Assembly: GCF_000247815.1 (NCBI RefSeq)
Contig: NC_021700.1
Coordinates: 23,143,208 to 23,207,207 of the forward strand
Source: Ficedula albicollis
Taxonomy: Eukaryota > Chordata > Aves > Passeriformes > Muscicapidae
DNA length: 64,000 bases
Direction: 5' to 3'
How positions within the stretch are numbered: the first letter of the stretch is position 1; the number at the start of each line of letters is the position of its first letter. The notes under the pieces are model-generated. The model searched no databases. It worked only from the letters and a program-made list of their open reading frames with translations, and was not told the origin of the DNA. A program made the position numbers and the translations under genes. Positions 1 to 14,206 of the stretch are shown piece after piece.

Positions 1-321
1 TCACAGTCAACTCCCCTTGTTGGATCCAGAAACAAAACTTGGTACGACTTTGATGTCTGTTGCTTGAAGTGAAGATGTTGGTCCATCAGGGGTGGGGAAA
101 AGCCACAAAACTCAAAAGATTTCATGAATTTTAAATGCTCAGGTTCACTGTGAGTGAGGGGATACTTCAGAGGTCTGTGGTGGTCCAAGCTGTTACAACT
201 GCCTATTTTGGCAGTGCAGATTAGTTCAATACGGCCCGTTTTGGCCCATCAGCATCCCCTCTACCTTACCTCAAGTTCCAGTCACAGTCCAAATTGAGGT
301 TAGTAAGTGTATTTGGGGAGC

Positions 322-411
322 GATGGGCTTTGGTGGTCATAGATGAACAGCTGCTTCTTTGCAGTGGATGGGCTTTGGTTGTCATAGATGAGCAGCTGCT
401 TCTTTGCAGTT
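322..411. repeat. Tandem duplication, 45-base unit x2
   Basis: Two adjacent copies of a 45-base unit (322-366 and 367-411) differ at only a few bases. Each carries a CAGCTG E-box followed by a pyrimidine-rich stretch ending in GCAG. It lies in a HOMER1 intron and no function is evident. Confidence 0.85.
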
Positions 412-1825
412 CTCTATAGTGGGCAAAAGCCCTCCAAAGATTTTAGCAATGTTTACTCATTGACAATTTCAGTCTCTCAAAGTCTAAGATAGTAATTTCT
501 TTTTCGTAGCAACTCTTGTGGAGACAAAAGCATGAAGAGTAAATGTACCACTCTTAAGGAAACTAAGGTTGCTTCTCTTTCTTTGATTTTGATAGCATTT
601 TAAAAATAATTTCACTTAATTTTTTGCCATCTCTGAGTAAGTTTAAGATTTACTCATTATCAGTTCAGTTTTTTGTGTTAACCTATTTGTTTGCTTTCTC
701 TTAGGCCTTTATCTTCCTTTTTCCATTTGTTCTCTGCCTTAATAATGCCTAGAGCTGAGATAAAACAGAATACAGATTCAGTGTGGCTGAGTGAAACATT
801 CTCAGTAAATTAAAGTTTTGTGCTTTCTCCTGATATATTGTAAGCTTAATTCAGAAACACTGTGTTTTGCTATTTTGTCAGTTTATTTTTCAAAAAATGG
901 GTGTATGGATTTTTCCCTCTAAAATACAAAGAGATAATTCTAGGAAAATATGATGCCCAGTCACGAACTTAACTTGTAGCTCTCATACTTCTCTAATCTG
1001 CTCAGAAATGACAAAAAATTTCCCTTAAAAGGGCCTGGTGAGCACTCCTACACACCTTGCATAACTTTTTGACATCAAAAGGGATTCATGAGTTTAGAAT
1101 ATCTCAGTAACAAAAAGAAAAACCCTGAAGTAAGCTACTTCAGACAAATATAATAGCATGGGCCCTAACATTAATCCTGATACCACAAAGAGGAAAGGTT
1201 TGAATGATGATATAAATTATGCAAAGGTCTGTCTTTGCCACGTTAAAAATGAAAATTATTAATTTTTTTCATGCATGCTATCTGCTAAAGTAAATTATCC
1301 TACGACACTGGACAATAGCACAAAGTAATAACACCAGTGCATAATAATAAGAGCTGCAGTCCTTGAAGATCATTCATCTTGAAGAAAAGAAGCCTAAGAT
1401 AAAAAGAGATAAAGAGAAGTGTTCAAGTTCTTGGGTATTCATGAGAGAATAAAGAGGTAAACCCTTGAATTCTAACTTGTTATTTTACAAGAATTTCCCA
1501 GAAAATAAGATAAAATTAGGCTATCATATTCTGTTTCTTTCAATTAATGAAATGTGTGAGATATCTTATGTAGTTATTGAAACCACCTGACAAATAACAG
1601 ATCATGATTTTCCTACTGTTAAAAGAAATTTTAAAATGGATATTAAAAAATGCATGAACATACCAAAATAAAACCATGGGCATTTTATTGGATAGTTTCT
1701 GTGTCACTTAAAGAAAACAACAGTGTGTAAAAGGAGTTGTAAAAGTTCACAAGAAGTGTGGAGTGCTGTATAAACCATCTATTCAGATTATCCATAGAAA
1801 ATCTTTGCAGACGCTTTAGAAGTCA

Positions 1826-1985
1826 CCTCCACATTTCCATCACCTGCATTCATATTTGCATAGCCAAAACTAACTTTTGAACATGCAAATATGACGTGAT
1901 GAAGCCCTCCACATTTCCATCACCTGCATTCATACTTGCATAGCCAAAACTAGCTTTTGAACATGCAAATATGACGTGATGAAGC
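1826..1985. repeat. Tandem duplication, 80-base unit x2, with octamer dyad and CRE-like half-site
   Basis: Copy 1 (1826-1905) and copy 2 (1906-1985) are tandem 80-base units with two visible differences. Each unit has an inverted repeat: TCATATTTGCAT on the left and ATGCAAATATGA on the right, about 21 bases apart; copy 2 has one mismatch in its left arm. Both arms contain the POU octamer ATTTGCAT/ATGCAAAT, and the right arm runs into TGACGTGATG, which carries a CREB/ATF half-site. Motif identity is seen; a regulatory role is inference. Confidence 0.85.
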
Positions 1986-4339
1986 TGTCTTCAGAATTGG
2001 AGCCCAATCCATGGACTTCATGTTTGCTGAGAAGTCTTGTTAGCAGTCCTGTTGTTACTGCAGAGAACTGTTTGGCTTTATACGCCCAAGGAAGAACATT
2101 CTCTAAAAATGGAAATATGAAGGAAGGTGACAGTAAGGATGTTAACAAGAAATTTATGAATGGAGTTCTGATCCAAAAAATAATTGGTAATTCACCTTTT
2201 TTATGTGATGCCTATCTCTTCTTATTCTCCCTTTAAGACTGTGTCCCTCCTACTGAACAATTCAAATTTAGCTTTGAATAAATTTTGAAAAAATTAAGTT
2301 TGATTGATTGACAGAAAGAAGTTAACCAAGTGTAATCTTCTGCTTAAGATATTGTAATTAGCTTGTGGTTAGATAGCAGCTTTGTACCTCTTGTTTACAA
2401 TGAAAATAGATGGCCACCTTTTTGCATGGTATTAGGGGATACCAAAGGAAAAAAATACAAGCATTTTATTTCAGACAATACATTGGGGATTTTTTCTCAG
2501 ATGTACATTTTAGTCCCTAGAATATCCATTTCAGCTATCATAAGTGCTTTATTATTTTTTAATACGGTAGGTGTTGTCAACCTTTACATTATCAGAGAAT
2601 TTCTTAGGAGAAGAATTCTGAAACTCAGCACTTATTTTAATCTCCCTTTGTGTCCATGATTTGTAATAAAAATAATCCATCTAGCACTTACAAAGGCTCA
2701 ACCCTTGGTTGATAAGTACACTTTACTAAAAAGACAGTCTCTTTTCAGACAGAGCAGCTATATCAGGTTATGTTCCTCATATCATAATGTGAATTTGTCT
2801 TTTTTAAAAAGTTTATGGCAGATGGAAATCTTTTTGGTCTTCTTCAGTTTGCCTTAATTTGTTCTTAGAGAAAATTTGCATTTAGGGCCCAAGACTGTTT
2901 TGTTAGGATTCTTTTTTTTTTTTTTTTCCTCCCCTGGGAATTAATTTTCATTGAATGTGTCATATATAAGACATTAATTTGGAAAAAAAAAAATCCCAAC
3001 AAACCACCAACTAAGCTACACTTACTCTGGCTAATAAAATAATTATTCACAGAAGTGCTCTCTCATCCCCATCTTATTTCTAGAAAATCCTAAGAAAAGT
3101 GTTAAAATACATTTATCTGCAAGTTATAAAATGCATACTTTGTGGAGGCATGCAACAGGATGTTTACATAGTTAAAGCTTGCAGAATTAAATACATCCTA
3201 TAACTCCAAAACTCTACAAGAGAATAAGAAAATGACTGGATTTAGATCCTCAGGACTGAAGGATTATATCCATACAGTGTTTGCCATTGCATGTATTTCG
3301 TGAACTGTCCAGGTGACTAGAAAAAGTATTTGCTAATTAGATTGTAGGGAAAGGAATGTGTTTCAAATTTAGTATTACCTTATCAATTGTGAATAATAAT
3401 GCATGGCTAAAAGTTGAATCATCAATTCTGGTAAACTTGTTATATTTTCAAAGATTCCTACTACAGTTTTGCTGCTTTCTTCACAAAAAGATGATAACTT
3501 ATTCCTATTTCTGTACAGACATGAGTAACTGTGGAAAACATTTTGGTATTTCCATGGCTTAAGGCATTACTGCCCACAGACAGCAAGTGTGTCCTTTTCA
3601 GCAAAATCTTTGAACTGTTTTATCTGTTGAAAAAAGTAAAAAATTGCTGGTAGTGCACAACACTCTTCTCCAGGTTATTAATTTATCTATGGGTAAATCT
3701 TGGAAAACTACAATAATTAATTTCCTGTCAGAAGTGATTTATATGAATAATATCATTGTGTGCTTTTTGTTCCTTCAGAATGCTCCTTGAAAAGCAATTT
3801 GCTTTGTTTACTGCATTTTCACATTTCTTAACGCGAAAAATCTTTCCAGAATTTTTTATTCTTGAAAGCTGCACTGGAATAATTTTTATTATTAGATTGT
3901 GGCATGCTGTTGTGCTTCTTAGTACTGTCTACCAATAAGAAGTGAGAAGTTTTCTCTGTATAAATTATGTGAAACTTTATGCAGTTATCCACAGTTTTGC
4001 TGACCCATGAAATAACGTTTTTCTCCTCACAAAAAGCAAAGGGCTCTTTTTTCTCTGTGGGAAGTTCATCTTCAATTATTGATGGAACTATACTGTCACA
4101 GTTATAGTTACAATCCTTTTAGGGATGTAACTTAATAAGTTAAAAAGACATAATTAATACCTAAATTCAGTCTTGCATGTGAGCACTCTGTGTGTTCTGC
4201 ACTGTAGCTTGGGCTAGTAAATCTTGGATATTGCATCTACAGTAAATAAAAGGGAGAAAAGACATTATAGAAAACAACAAGTTAGTAATGTCAGGTACAA
4301 AAAATAGGCAACAGCCACACTGAATATATGTTGCTAATA

Positions 4340-6250
<1,911 letters not shown>

Positions 6251-8549
6251 TGTGTGACACATTCTGTGTTCTGGATGGATTCTGTATTCTAATCTGTCTT
6301 GCTTTGCCTTTCTATAGAAGATGGAATAATTTCTGTATGTAGTTAAAAAGGAATTTCATTATCTGTTGGTACTCAATTGTACCATTCATCTCAAGAAGGT
6401 GGTTTGAAAAAATTCAGCTGGAACAAACACAGGGCAGAATCACTCAGTCAATAATTGCTTGGGGCAGGTCACCACTCAAAATATTTGTGTCATTCCCCTT
6501 TGCTTCTGTCTACCTGAAGTCTCCACTTGCAAAGTAATTCTCTGTGGTCAGGATTTTCTTGAGAGTCTTTTCAGTTTTCTGAAGCTTTGGGCAGTCACTG
6601 TCTCAAGCTCACACCAAGGCTGTTACTCCTTGTTGTGTTATGTGGCCTGAAGTCTCACTGCTCCAGTCTTGCCAACAGCCCATTGTGCTAGTTCTCTGCT
6701 GCAATGAAAACATCTTCCTGAAATCCTCCTGCCTTTATAGGTTCTTGGACCTAGACTAAAATTTCCAGAAAACTCAGAATGGCATCTGCTAGGAAGGTCT
6801 AGGTTCTACGAGAAGTTGCCTTGGTGTCTTACTCAGCTGGTGTATTTCACACTGAAGGAGGCAGTTCAGTATAATGCCATCCACATATTAGAAGAGTTTG
6901 CGCACTAAGTAGTCACCAAAAAGCCTTTTCAGAATATTTTCCTTACATGCAATCCTTACCTGGATGATAAATTCAAAATAAAGAAACAGAGGCTCAAATA
7001 TGAAGCCCAAATTATCAACATTTTCAGATATGCAAGTCAGTGCAGTCTTATGGTAGCACAATAGCAGGACTTTGTTCAGTCAGTTACTGTTCAAAGACTG
7101 TTCTTTCAGTCTAAATTCTGTACTCAAAATGAGCTATAATCACAGGTACATTGCTCGATACTGCTGTGCAAGGGTTTGAAGGATTGATTGAGCCTTGCTT
7201 TTAAACCTGAAACACTGAATGAGGAGGTGTCCCTGATAATAGCCTGTAGGAGGGTCAAGCTAAAGCACTTTAACTTCCTTCTATGCCCCCTTCTGTGCAT
7301 AATGCATAAACAGTTACTTGTAATGATTTTTGGACCACTGGTCATGAGAAAATTAAATGCAATTTGAAACAAGAAACAGAACAAGTAAATGCTATCCAGA
7401 TTTTTGCCTAGAGCTTTATCTTTTGTTTCTTCTGTTTTCAATTGCATATTCTTTATATCACATAATTTTCCAGCCCATCTTACTCTACAGATCTTTTTGA
7501 AAGGGTCACAGTATGTTTTTCTTCTTTATAGGTACATTCAAGAAGATAAAAACATGAAGATATTTGACTTCTTTTCAGATCTCTTTAGGAATGGGCATTG
7601 AAATAAAACTGATTAAAGTAACCCAGTTTTTAATTGAGTTTGTTATTTTTCTTCTCAACTTACTGAGTTTTCAGTCAACAGTAAATAAAACAGTCGAACA
7701 TTCTTTTCTTGCATAATCAGTAAGAGATGGATGTTTGCCCAGAGAAAAGCTGGACTGGAGTAAGACATCACAGCCCTTTTAGTGCTGGTAATTAATTGTC
7801 CTTCTGAGAGCAGTTGCCTCTGTTGGCAAGGAGGTTTGTGAGAGCACAGCCTGTTCTGCTTAAGAATAATCATCTATGTTTGCTTAAGCAATTTGTGTGT
7901 TCAGTTAGTGTGGACCAGAGTGTACTTGGGAGTACTCACATGAGCTGTGCACCTGGCAGGAGTCCTGCAGGAGGTGTTTTTAACCAGCAATAATAGATGC
8001 AACCTGGAACAGTAACATTTCATCCAACAGTGCTATTCATCAGCCCCTTGGATTCCAAGCTTGCACCAATACATACGTCCTCCCTATGTGTACCAGCCTA
8101 GAGGAAACCATACAGAGAACAGTGGGAGTCCAAGTGCTTCCCTTAGTCACAGGATGAGAGACCTCTGCAGGCTTGCTTCAAGGCATGAGGTTCTAGGACA
8201 GAGGTAGTTTGGGGACTGGGCTTACTTTTGTCTCTCCAGCTGAGGTTTTGTGTAAGTGAGCATTCTGTGCTGGTGCTTGGTAGTGGCCAGTGGATCTTGC
8301 TGAGTGCAACAGCTTTAAAAGAGGGATTGTCTTCTTGGAAGTTACTATTCAACATCTCAGCAGGAAAGCTTGGAAATTTTTGAGAGGTTAAACACCAGAA
8401 GGGCTGAAGGTGAAAGGGGTGAATAAGTTTGACAGTTCCATCAAAACTCAGGAAGGAGCGAGAGCTGTTCATAAACCTCCAATGTCAGAACTATCGCGGT
8501 TCTGCTTGATAGTGAAGGATTCTTGAAGACCCTGAGCAAACAAATGGGA

Positions 8550-8645
8550 CCTCAAAATTGGCCCTGTTTTGAGCAGGAGGCCTTGACCGGATGACCACCA
8601 GTCCCTTTCCATCCTAAATTGCTCTGTGCCTTTCTGATTCTTGCT
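8550..8645 (+). mobile_element. CR1 3'-end fragment
   Basis: The segment reads like a diverged CR1 tail: a GAGCAGGAGG core, a GGATGACC core, then CCCTTTCCATCCTAAATT and a degenerate copy of the ATTCT-type terminal repeat. It is in the same orientation as HOMER1. It was identified from memory of CR1 3' ends; the 5' boundary is uncertain. Confidence 0.65.
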
Positions 8646-10387
8646 CTCTTTAGATGCTAGGTCAGACACTGTGCAGACATGGGTATGTCCTCATCAATGT
8701 GCTCCGATTCTTTTTTGTGTAGTTGCAGTGGTGAACACTGTAACAGTATTATAAAAATCTAAATACAGCCATGCATGTGTAATTCAGGAAATCTAAGACT
8801 TCTGTTGTAATGCTCAGTGGCGTATAAAACTAAGCAAATTACTATTCCTTTTTGTCATGGGCACTGGTATTCCTTTTGGGACAATACCAGCAAATAAAGT
8901 TCTTTGGGATGGACGGGGAATGTTGCATTACCAAGTTATATCATACTCCCTCATTCCCTTTATCCCCTGCCAAGAATTTGTTCTAATCTCAGTTCTCTCC
9001 ATTATAAACCTCATGCAAAAATGTCTAACCAATAGCTTTCCAGTAGAAGAACCTAGATTCATCATGGCTATAGCAGAGGAGAGGTTGTGGCCTCTGACTC
9101 AGAAATGAAAAGTTGTTTTAATGTCCTTGTATTTCATCTTGACTTCCCTTGGACTTGATTCAGTAATTTACCTTTTGAGCCTACAAATAGTTCAGAGCCT
9201 GAAATTACTGGTATCACAGTATTATTAGCTGAGGGACATTGGAGCTGGAGAGCAGCAACCTTGATTCCCTGAGATATTTTTTTACCTAAGAAATAAAATT
9301 GTCTTGGAAAATGTCTGCCCCCTGTCTAATGGCTACCTCTCCAAGAATGTTAAATTGAGTGTTAAAGATTTTTGTTGCAGAATTAATTAGCACTTTGTTC
9401 AAAGGAGCTTCTGGGCCAGATTTGTAGGTATGTGGTGCAGCTCTGTTGAAAACTATATATTAGGATTGGCAGGCCATAAATTCTGGAGAAAAATTTGTTA
9501 TTAGGTTTTAGTTATTAACAGAAATGCTTTAGTGCACACATCCAGGCAGACATGGGATGTGAGAGTTCTCTAATATTCTGACCTGTAATGTGAGACATAC
9601 ATGAACAGAGACTTTTCTGCATAGACTCTAGGTGCATGGATTTTGTTTCTTTGATGCAGAAGCTGTTTTTTGAAACTGTTTATCTGTGAGTGGCAGAATA
9701 TTAGCATCCTTTTGATTATAAGATGAAACAAAAGTGCATACCTCTGCCAGGTATCCGAGGTCATATGGAGCATACTTGCTGTCTGCTAATGAAAGGGGAA
9801 CTGAGCAAATCCAAATTGTGGCATTAGCTGTTGCCTCTGTGACTGAGAGATTAGCTCCATTACTAGGGGAAGTTACAAGTTGGCAACTGTGTTTTGGTGA
9901 TTGAGTGTCTGCTATTACATTGTTGATGGCGAGTCAGAAAGTGATGCTGTGAAATGTTAATTGGCTTTCTAGGAAGTGTGTGAACATTGTGGCTAAGCAA
10001 GGTGGTAGAACATTAAAACGTGTCAGATGGAGAGGTTAGTTAGACAGACAGATCTGTGTTTAGTCATCAAGCCATTACTGTGTTTGAAGTGGTAATTCAG
10101 AACTTTTGTAAAACTTACAGTAATTAGTATAAGTTTTAATTAGTGTTATTTTCAGCCTATAACAAATGACTTTTTTTTGTTTCCAGGAATTCATAGCAAC
10201 CACTTGCATAACAATATCTTATGGAATATTATGCTAACTTTGAAAGAACACTTTCTCTATTTTAATCAACAGAAGTTATCCTTAAGTTAGGGTGTATTTC
10301 AAAGGCAGCTGTTGATGCAAAGAAGTAATAGTACCTTGAATATGTTGAAAGTAATTCTGTATGTGTTTCTTCTACTTATTTCAACAG

Positions 10388-10498
10388 GTGACTGAGCTAG
10401 AGTGTGTGAGCAGTCAAGCCAATGCAGTCCACACACATAAAACAGAATTAAACCAGACAATACAGGAATTAGAGTCTACACTGAAGAAAAAAGAAGAG
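10388..10498 (+). CDS. HOMER1: HOMER1, third-last coding exon (coiled coil)
   Basis: The exon encodes 37 residues from VTELECVSSQANAV to LKKKEE, matching the C-terminal coiled coil of HOMER1 as I know it from mammals. It starts after a CAG acceptor (10385-10387), ends before a GTAACA donor, and is 111 nt, phase 0 at both ends. Long Homer proteins (about 354-366 residues in mammals) have an N-terminal EVH1 domain, outside this window, that binds PPxxF-type ligands on group 1 mGluRs, IP3 and ryanodine receptors and Shank. The coiled coil shown here forms the dimers and tetramers that cross-link those ligands in the postsynaptic density. The short form Homer1a lacks this part and acts as a natural competitor. 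Heptad-spaced hydrophobic residues with few helix breakers fit a coiled coil. Confidence 0.95.
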
Positions 10499-12091
10499 GT
10501 AACATTTATTTTTGGGTTTTCTATTACATCATTTCTAAAGCCTTTCAATATTAAGCTTGTGATGACTGCTAGGTGCTGAATTATTTGCTATAAATGTTGC
10601 AAAGTAAATTCTTCTTCAGCTTGTTTGAAATTGTTAGTATTTTTCACTTATATCATTACATTAGTCCAAAATAGATCTAGGTATCTGCATAGCAACAAAA
10701 AAGTATCATGTTTTCCTGTTTGCTTTTACCAAACATCTCTGTTTGCAAAAGTAAGTGGTTTCTGAAAGGCAATCATCACACTGATGCAGTCCAGATTCCC
10801 TAAGAAATGAGGTTGTTGTAGGCATTCTTTCTTTTTTTCTTGAGAATAGTGTTTGAAACAAATAATAGATCAATGCCTTTATCCAGCCAGTCTATTTTTC
10901 AGGCTCTGTTAATACAGCCTTCATGGTCCATAAGATCAGCGATTTCCTTAAACACATGCCAATCTCCCAGACTGAAACTTGGCATTTATTGTGCCATGTG
11001 CCTTGGCCTGGACCAGCAGCAAGTAAATAAATTGCAGTAACACCTGCATTGGCATAGGTCCTAGAGAAAAGCATATCTGTGCCACAGAAGGATAAAGGAT
11101 CACCCCTTTTTGGATGGAAAAAGGAGACGGAAGGAGCTGCATAGGAAGAATTATTTGCCCATGTAAGACGCTGTGGGCTTTGGCATGTGTGCTTGGAGAG
11201 GCAGTGTGTCTTGCTGAGCTGCCCTCAGTGCTGTGAGGTGTTTCCAAGGAGGAAGCAGGAGAGGCACAGCCATTATGGAATATTCTCTCAAAATGGAACA
11301 AAGCCTTTTCCGAACTCCCTCATACTTAAGAGATTAGGCTCAGCTTGGTAATGCTTCCCATTTTGTTGCCCATTCAATTTTGAACTAGGCTGAGCTCTTG
11401 GCTGCAGAGAAATCTTGCCAGAAGGAGTTCTAGGAGGTGAATATGGCCATCTGGACAAGAGTACTTAATAGTTTTAAGTTTGATAGCTTTTTGTTTTGTT
11501 AACAGTTTCTATTCTTGTCTCCTGAAAGTAAGCTAAGAACAGTTTTCTCTTCTGTTCGTTGTTCCGTCTATATTTCTTATTTTTACACCTTGTTATTTTC
11601 TAATCGCTAAATTAAAGATGCAATTTCTTTTAGATTCTCAGGCAGGTTTGGTTTTATGTTCAGCCCTGCTACTGGTGCCATGATAAGCAGTTTACATTTG
11701 AAAATTGGATTTTTCTTCTTGAAAAAATGGAGAAGGGTAGATTCTAATGGAATTTAAAGTATAAATTTGTTTTTTTTTATTACAAGGGGCCTTATTTTTT
11801 TGGGCAAGAATTATTTCATGTCTCTTCGGGGGGCAAAGAAAACTTGTACTTTTACAAAAGAAAATGCTTATGTCTAGTGTTGTTCATTCACAATGGAGTG
11901 GCTGTTTCGGGACTGTGGTTCAGAAGTTGGGAGCAGGGCTTGCATTTCATGTTCTCTGATGGGCAGTAGCCCACTGCCAGTTTTGCTATTGTTGCAATAA
12001 CTTTCTCAGAAGAGAAAGCAGCAGCCAAATTACCAGCACCAAAGCCAAGCCAGGTAACACATTGCTAGCAAGGTTGTTTCTTCTCCCTTAG
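10499..12091 (+). other. HOMER1: HOMER1 intron
   Basis: This GT-AG intron ends in a TTCTCCCTTAG acceptor. I recognised no repeat or gene inside it. The short open frames near 10840-11300 have no recognisable similarity. Confidence 0.85.
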
Positions 12092-12172
12092 GAAATAGAA
12101 GGATTGAAACAAGAAATTGAAAATGCCAGAGAGCTCCAGGCACAGAGGGATTCTCTGACCCAGAAGTTACAG
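12092..12172 (+). CDS. HOMER1: HOMER1, second-last coding exon (coiled coil)
   Basis: The 81-nt exon encodes 27 residues, EIEGLKQEIENARELQAQRD followed by SLTQKLQ, phase 0 at both ends. It is flanked by acceptor AG at 12090-12091 and a GTGAGC donor. It continues the HOMER1 coiled coil without a break. The residues are strongly helical and heptad-patterned, and no stop or frame damage is present. It is too short to appear as an isolated long open frame and is found by homology and splice sites. Confidence 0.95.
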
Positions 12173-13503
12173 GTGAGCTATAGTTCATCATCCTAATTTA
12201 GAGAAAAGGGAAAAATTGTCAGCAAGTGACCAGTTCACATGTGCAACTTGTGCTATATTCACTAAACGTGCCAGGTGACTGTGTGAGTTAAACTTCCTTG
12301 AAAATGCTGGGTTGGGATGATCCTTAGGAATTCGTATCAAAATTTCTACCACCTGCAAATTCCTATTTTTATCTGAGAAAACAGATCCACATTGCTTTTA
12401 CAAGTCCACAAAGCACTCTCAAGTTTGCAAACTTCCTTCATTGATACATATCCTGGACAGTTCTGATTTCATTTTCACAGCAGTGTCTTCCCATGGTTTT
12501 TGCATGCCACTGAAGCTGTCTGTGTATCATCAGCCTGGGAAGAATTTGTGTTCAGCTTTTAAACATTTCCCTGAGAAAGTAAGGGTTAAAGTGTTCTTGT
12601 GTAGTATAGGTATTTAAAACACTCTTTCTACATTTTCTTGAAATTATTTAGAAACATTGTGCATTTTTGGTTTTTAGCTATTGTTCCTTACTGTGTGTAA
12701 TGTCAGATACCTGAGGCTGCTGGAATTGATGTTTTCTCATTATATCCTCTCTTGCTCCACCTGATCTCTTGCCTGTCTGTTGCTGTGCTGACCAGCCAGC
12801 ACATTCCGTGTCACACCTGCCTCTGGAATGAGGTGGACCAAAAGCTTAGGTGGATTACACTCTGGGTTCAGCCTTCAGAGTTTTGAAAGAACTGTAACCT
12901 CAGGCATTAAATAGCTCCAACCCTAAGGTGCTGAAAGGGGATCCTCTCTGTTCTATGGCTTAACGTGCTGAAGGCAAGCCCCATCAGATCACAGCCACAG
13001 CTTAAAAATCATTAGGCAGGTATTCTTTGAAATGCATTACATGAATTGGAACCTCTATGAATAAAATTTCAACCTACAGAATAAACCACTAAAGAACAAA
13101 ATGGGTCTATTAATTTTTCCCCATTCTTACGTCAACTTGTTTGTACAAAGTATGTTATTACTTTGAACAGTGTTTAAAGAGTGTTTTGAGTACACCTGAC
13201 CTTGCCTGTTCCAAAAATTGTTGCTGGCTTTAGGCTAAAAATACAAGTTTTCATCTGAAAAGGCATTTATATGAGAGACTAAAATGAAACATTATAATGA
13301 GAGTTGGAAATTGTTCTAGCAGTAGAAAATGCAGTAATTTCATTGTAAGATCATATGAAAAGTAACAGTGAGCCAGGAATGAGCTCTCATTAACAAGCAG
13401 AATTATGGGACTAGTAAGAGGTGAAAGATTAGAAAACGGCACATTTTTATTAAAATTTTACGTTATAAAGTCAGTAGTTCTGTTTTGGTAAATTTATGTG
13501 TAA

Positions 13504-14206
13504 GTGACTGAGAGAAGCCCTGTAGAGAAGGACTTTGCGGTGATGGTAGATGAAAAATTCAACACTAACCAGCAGTGTGTGCTCCCAGCCCAGAGAGCCA
13601 AACGTGTGCTGGGAGCATCCAGAGCAGAGTGGGCAGCAGGGCCAGGGAGGGGATTCTGCCCCTCTGCTCTGCTGAGACCCCACCTGCAGTGCTGCACCAG
13701 CTCTGGGGTCCCAGCACAGGAACAACATGGACCTGCTGGAGGGAGGCCAGAGGAGGCCACTGAGATGATCCAGGGCATGGAGCACTTCTCCTATGAAGAC
13801 AGGCTGAGAAAATTGGGGCTTTTCAGCCTGGGGAAGGTGAGACCTCCTGGAGACCTCATAACAGCCTTAGAGTATCTGAAAGTGGCCCACAGGGGAGCCA
13901 GAGAGGGATTCTTCATCAGGAACTGCAGTGATAGGACAAGGAATAATGTCTTCAAACTGAAAGAATATAGGTTCAGATTAGATACGAGGATGAAATTCAA
14001 TATGGTGGCAGCGGTGATGCACTACTTCAGGCTACCAGAAAAAGTTACGGGTGCCCCATCCCTGGATATGTCCAAGACTAGGTTGGATGGTGCTTTGAAT
14101 AATCTTATCTAGTGGAAAGGGTTCCTGCCCATGACGAAATGTTGAAACCCTTTGTTGGGTTGTTTTAAGGTCCCTTCTAACCTTAACCATTTTATGATTC
14201 TGTGAT
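13504..14206 (+). mobile_element. CR1 LINE fragment (3' end)
   Basis: The sequence carries the hallmarks of a 5'-truncated CR1: a LLRPHLQCC-like end of ORF2, then the AGCACTTCTCCTATGA, CTGAGAAAATTGGGG and TTCAGCCTGGGGAAGG segments. It closes with the GGTCCCTTCTAACC tail and a final ATGATTCTGTGATGCT. Orientation is + . Several stops and indels make it inactive. The 202-residue open frame across it (from 13504) is a remnant reading, not a host gene. Its tail differs from that of the copy at 4340-6250, suggesting another CR1 subfamily. Confidence 0.88.

Noticed and set aside
13504..14112. 202-residue open frame resembling a protein gene
   Set aside because: It is the 3' part of a CR1 LINE read through its tail; the true CR1 coding region ends early within it.
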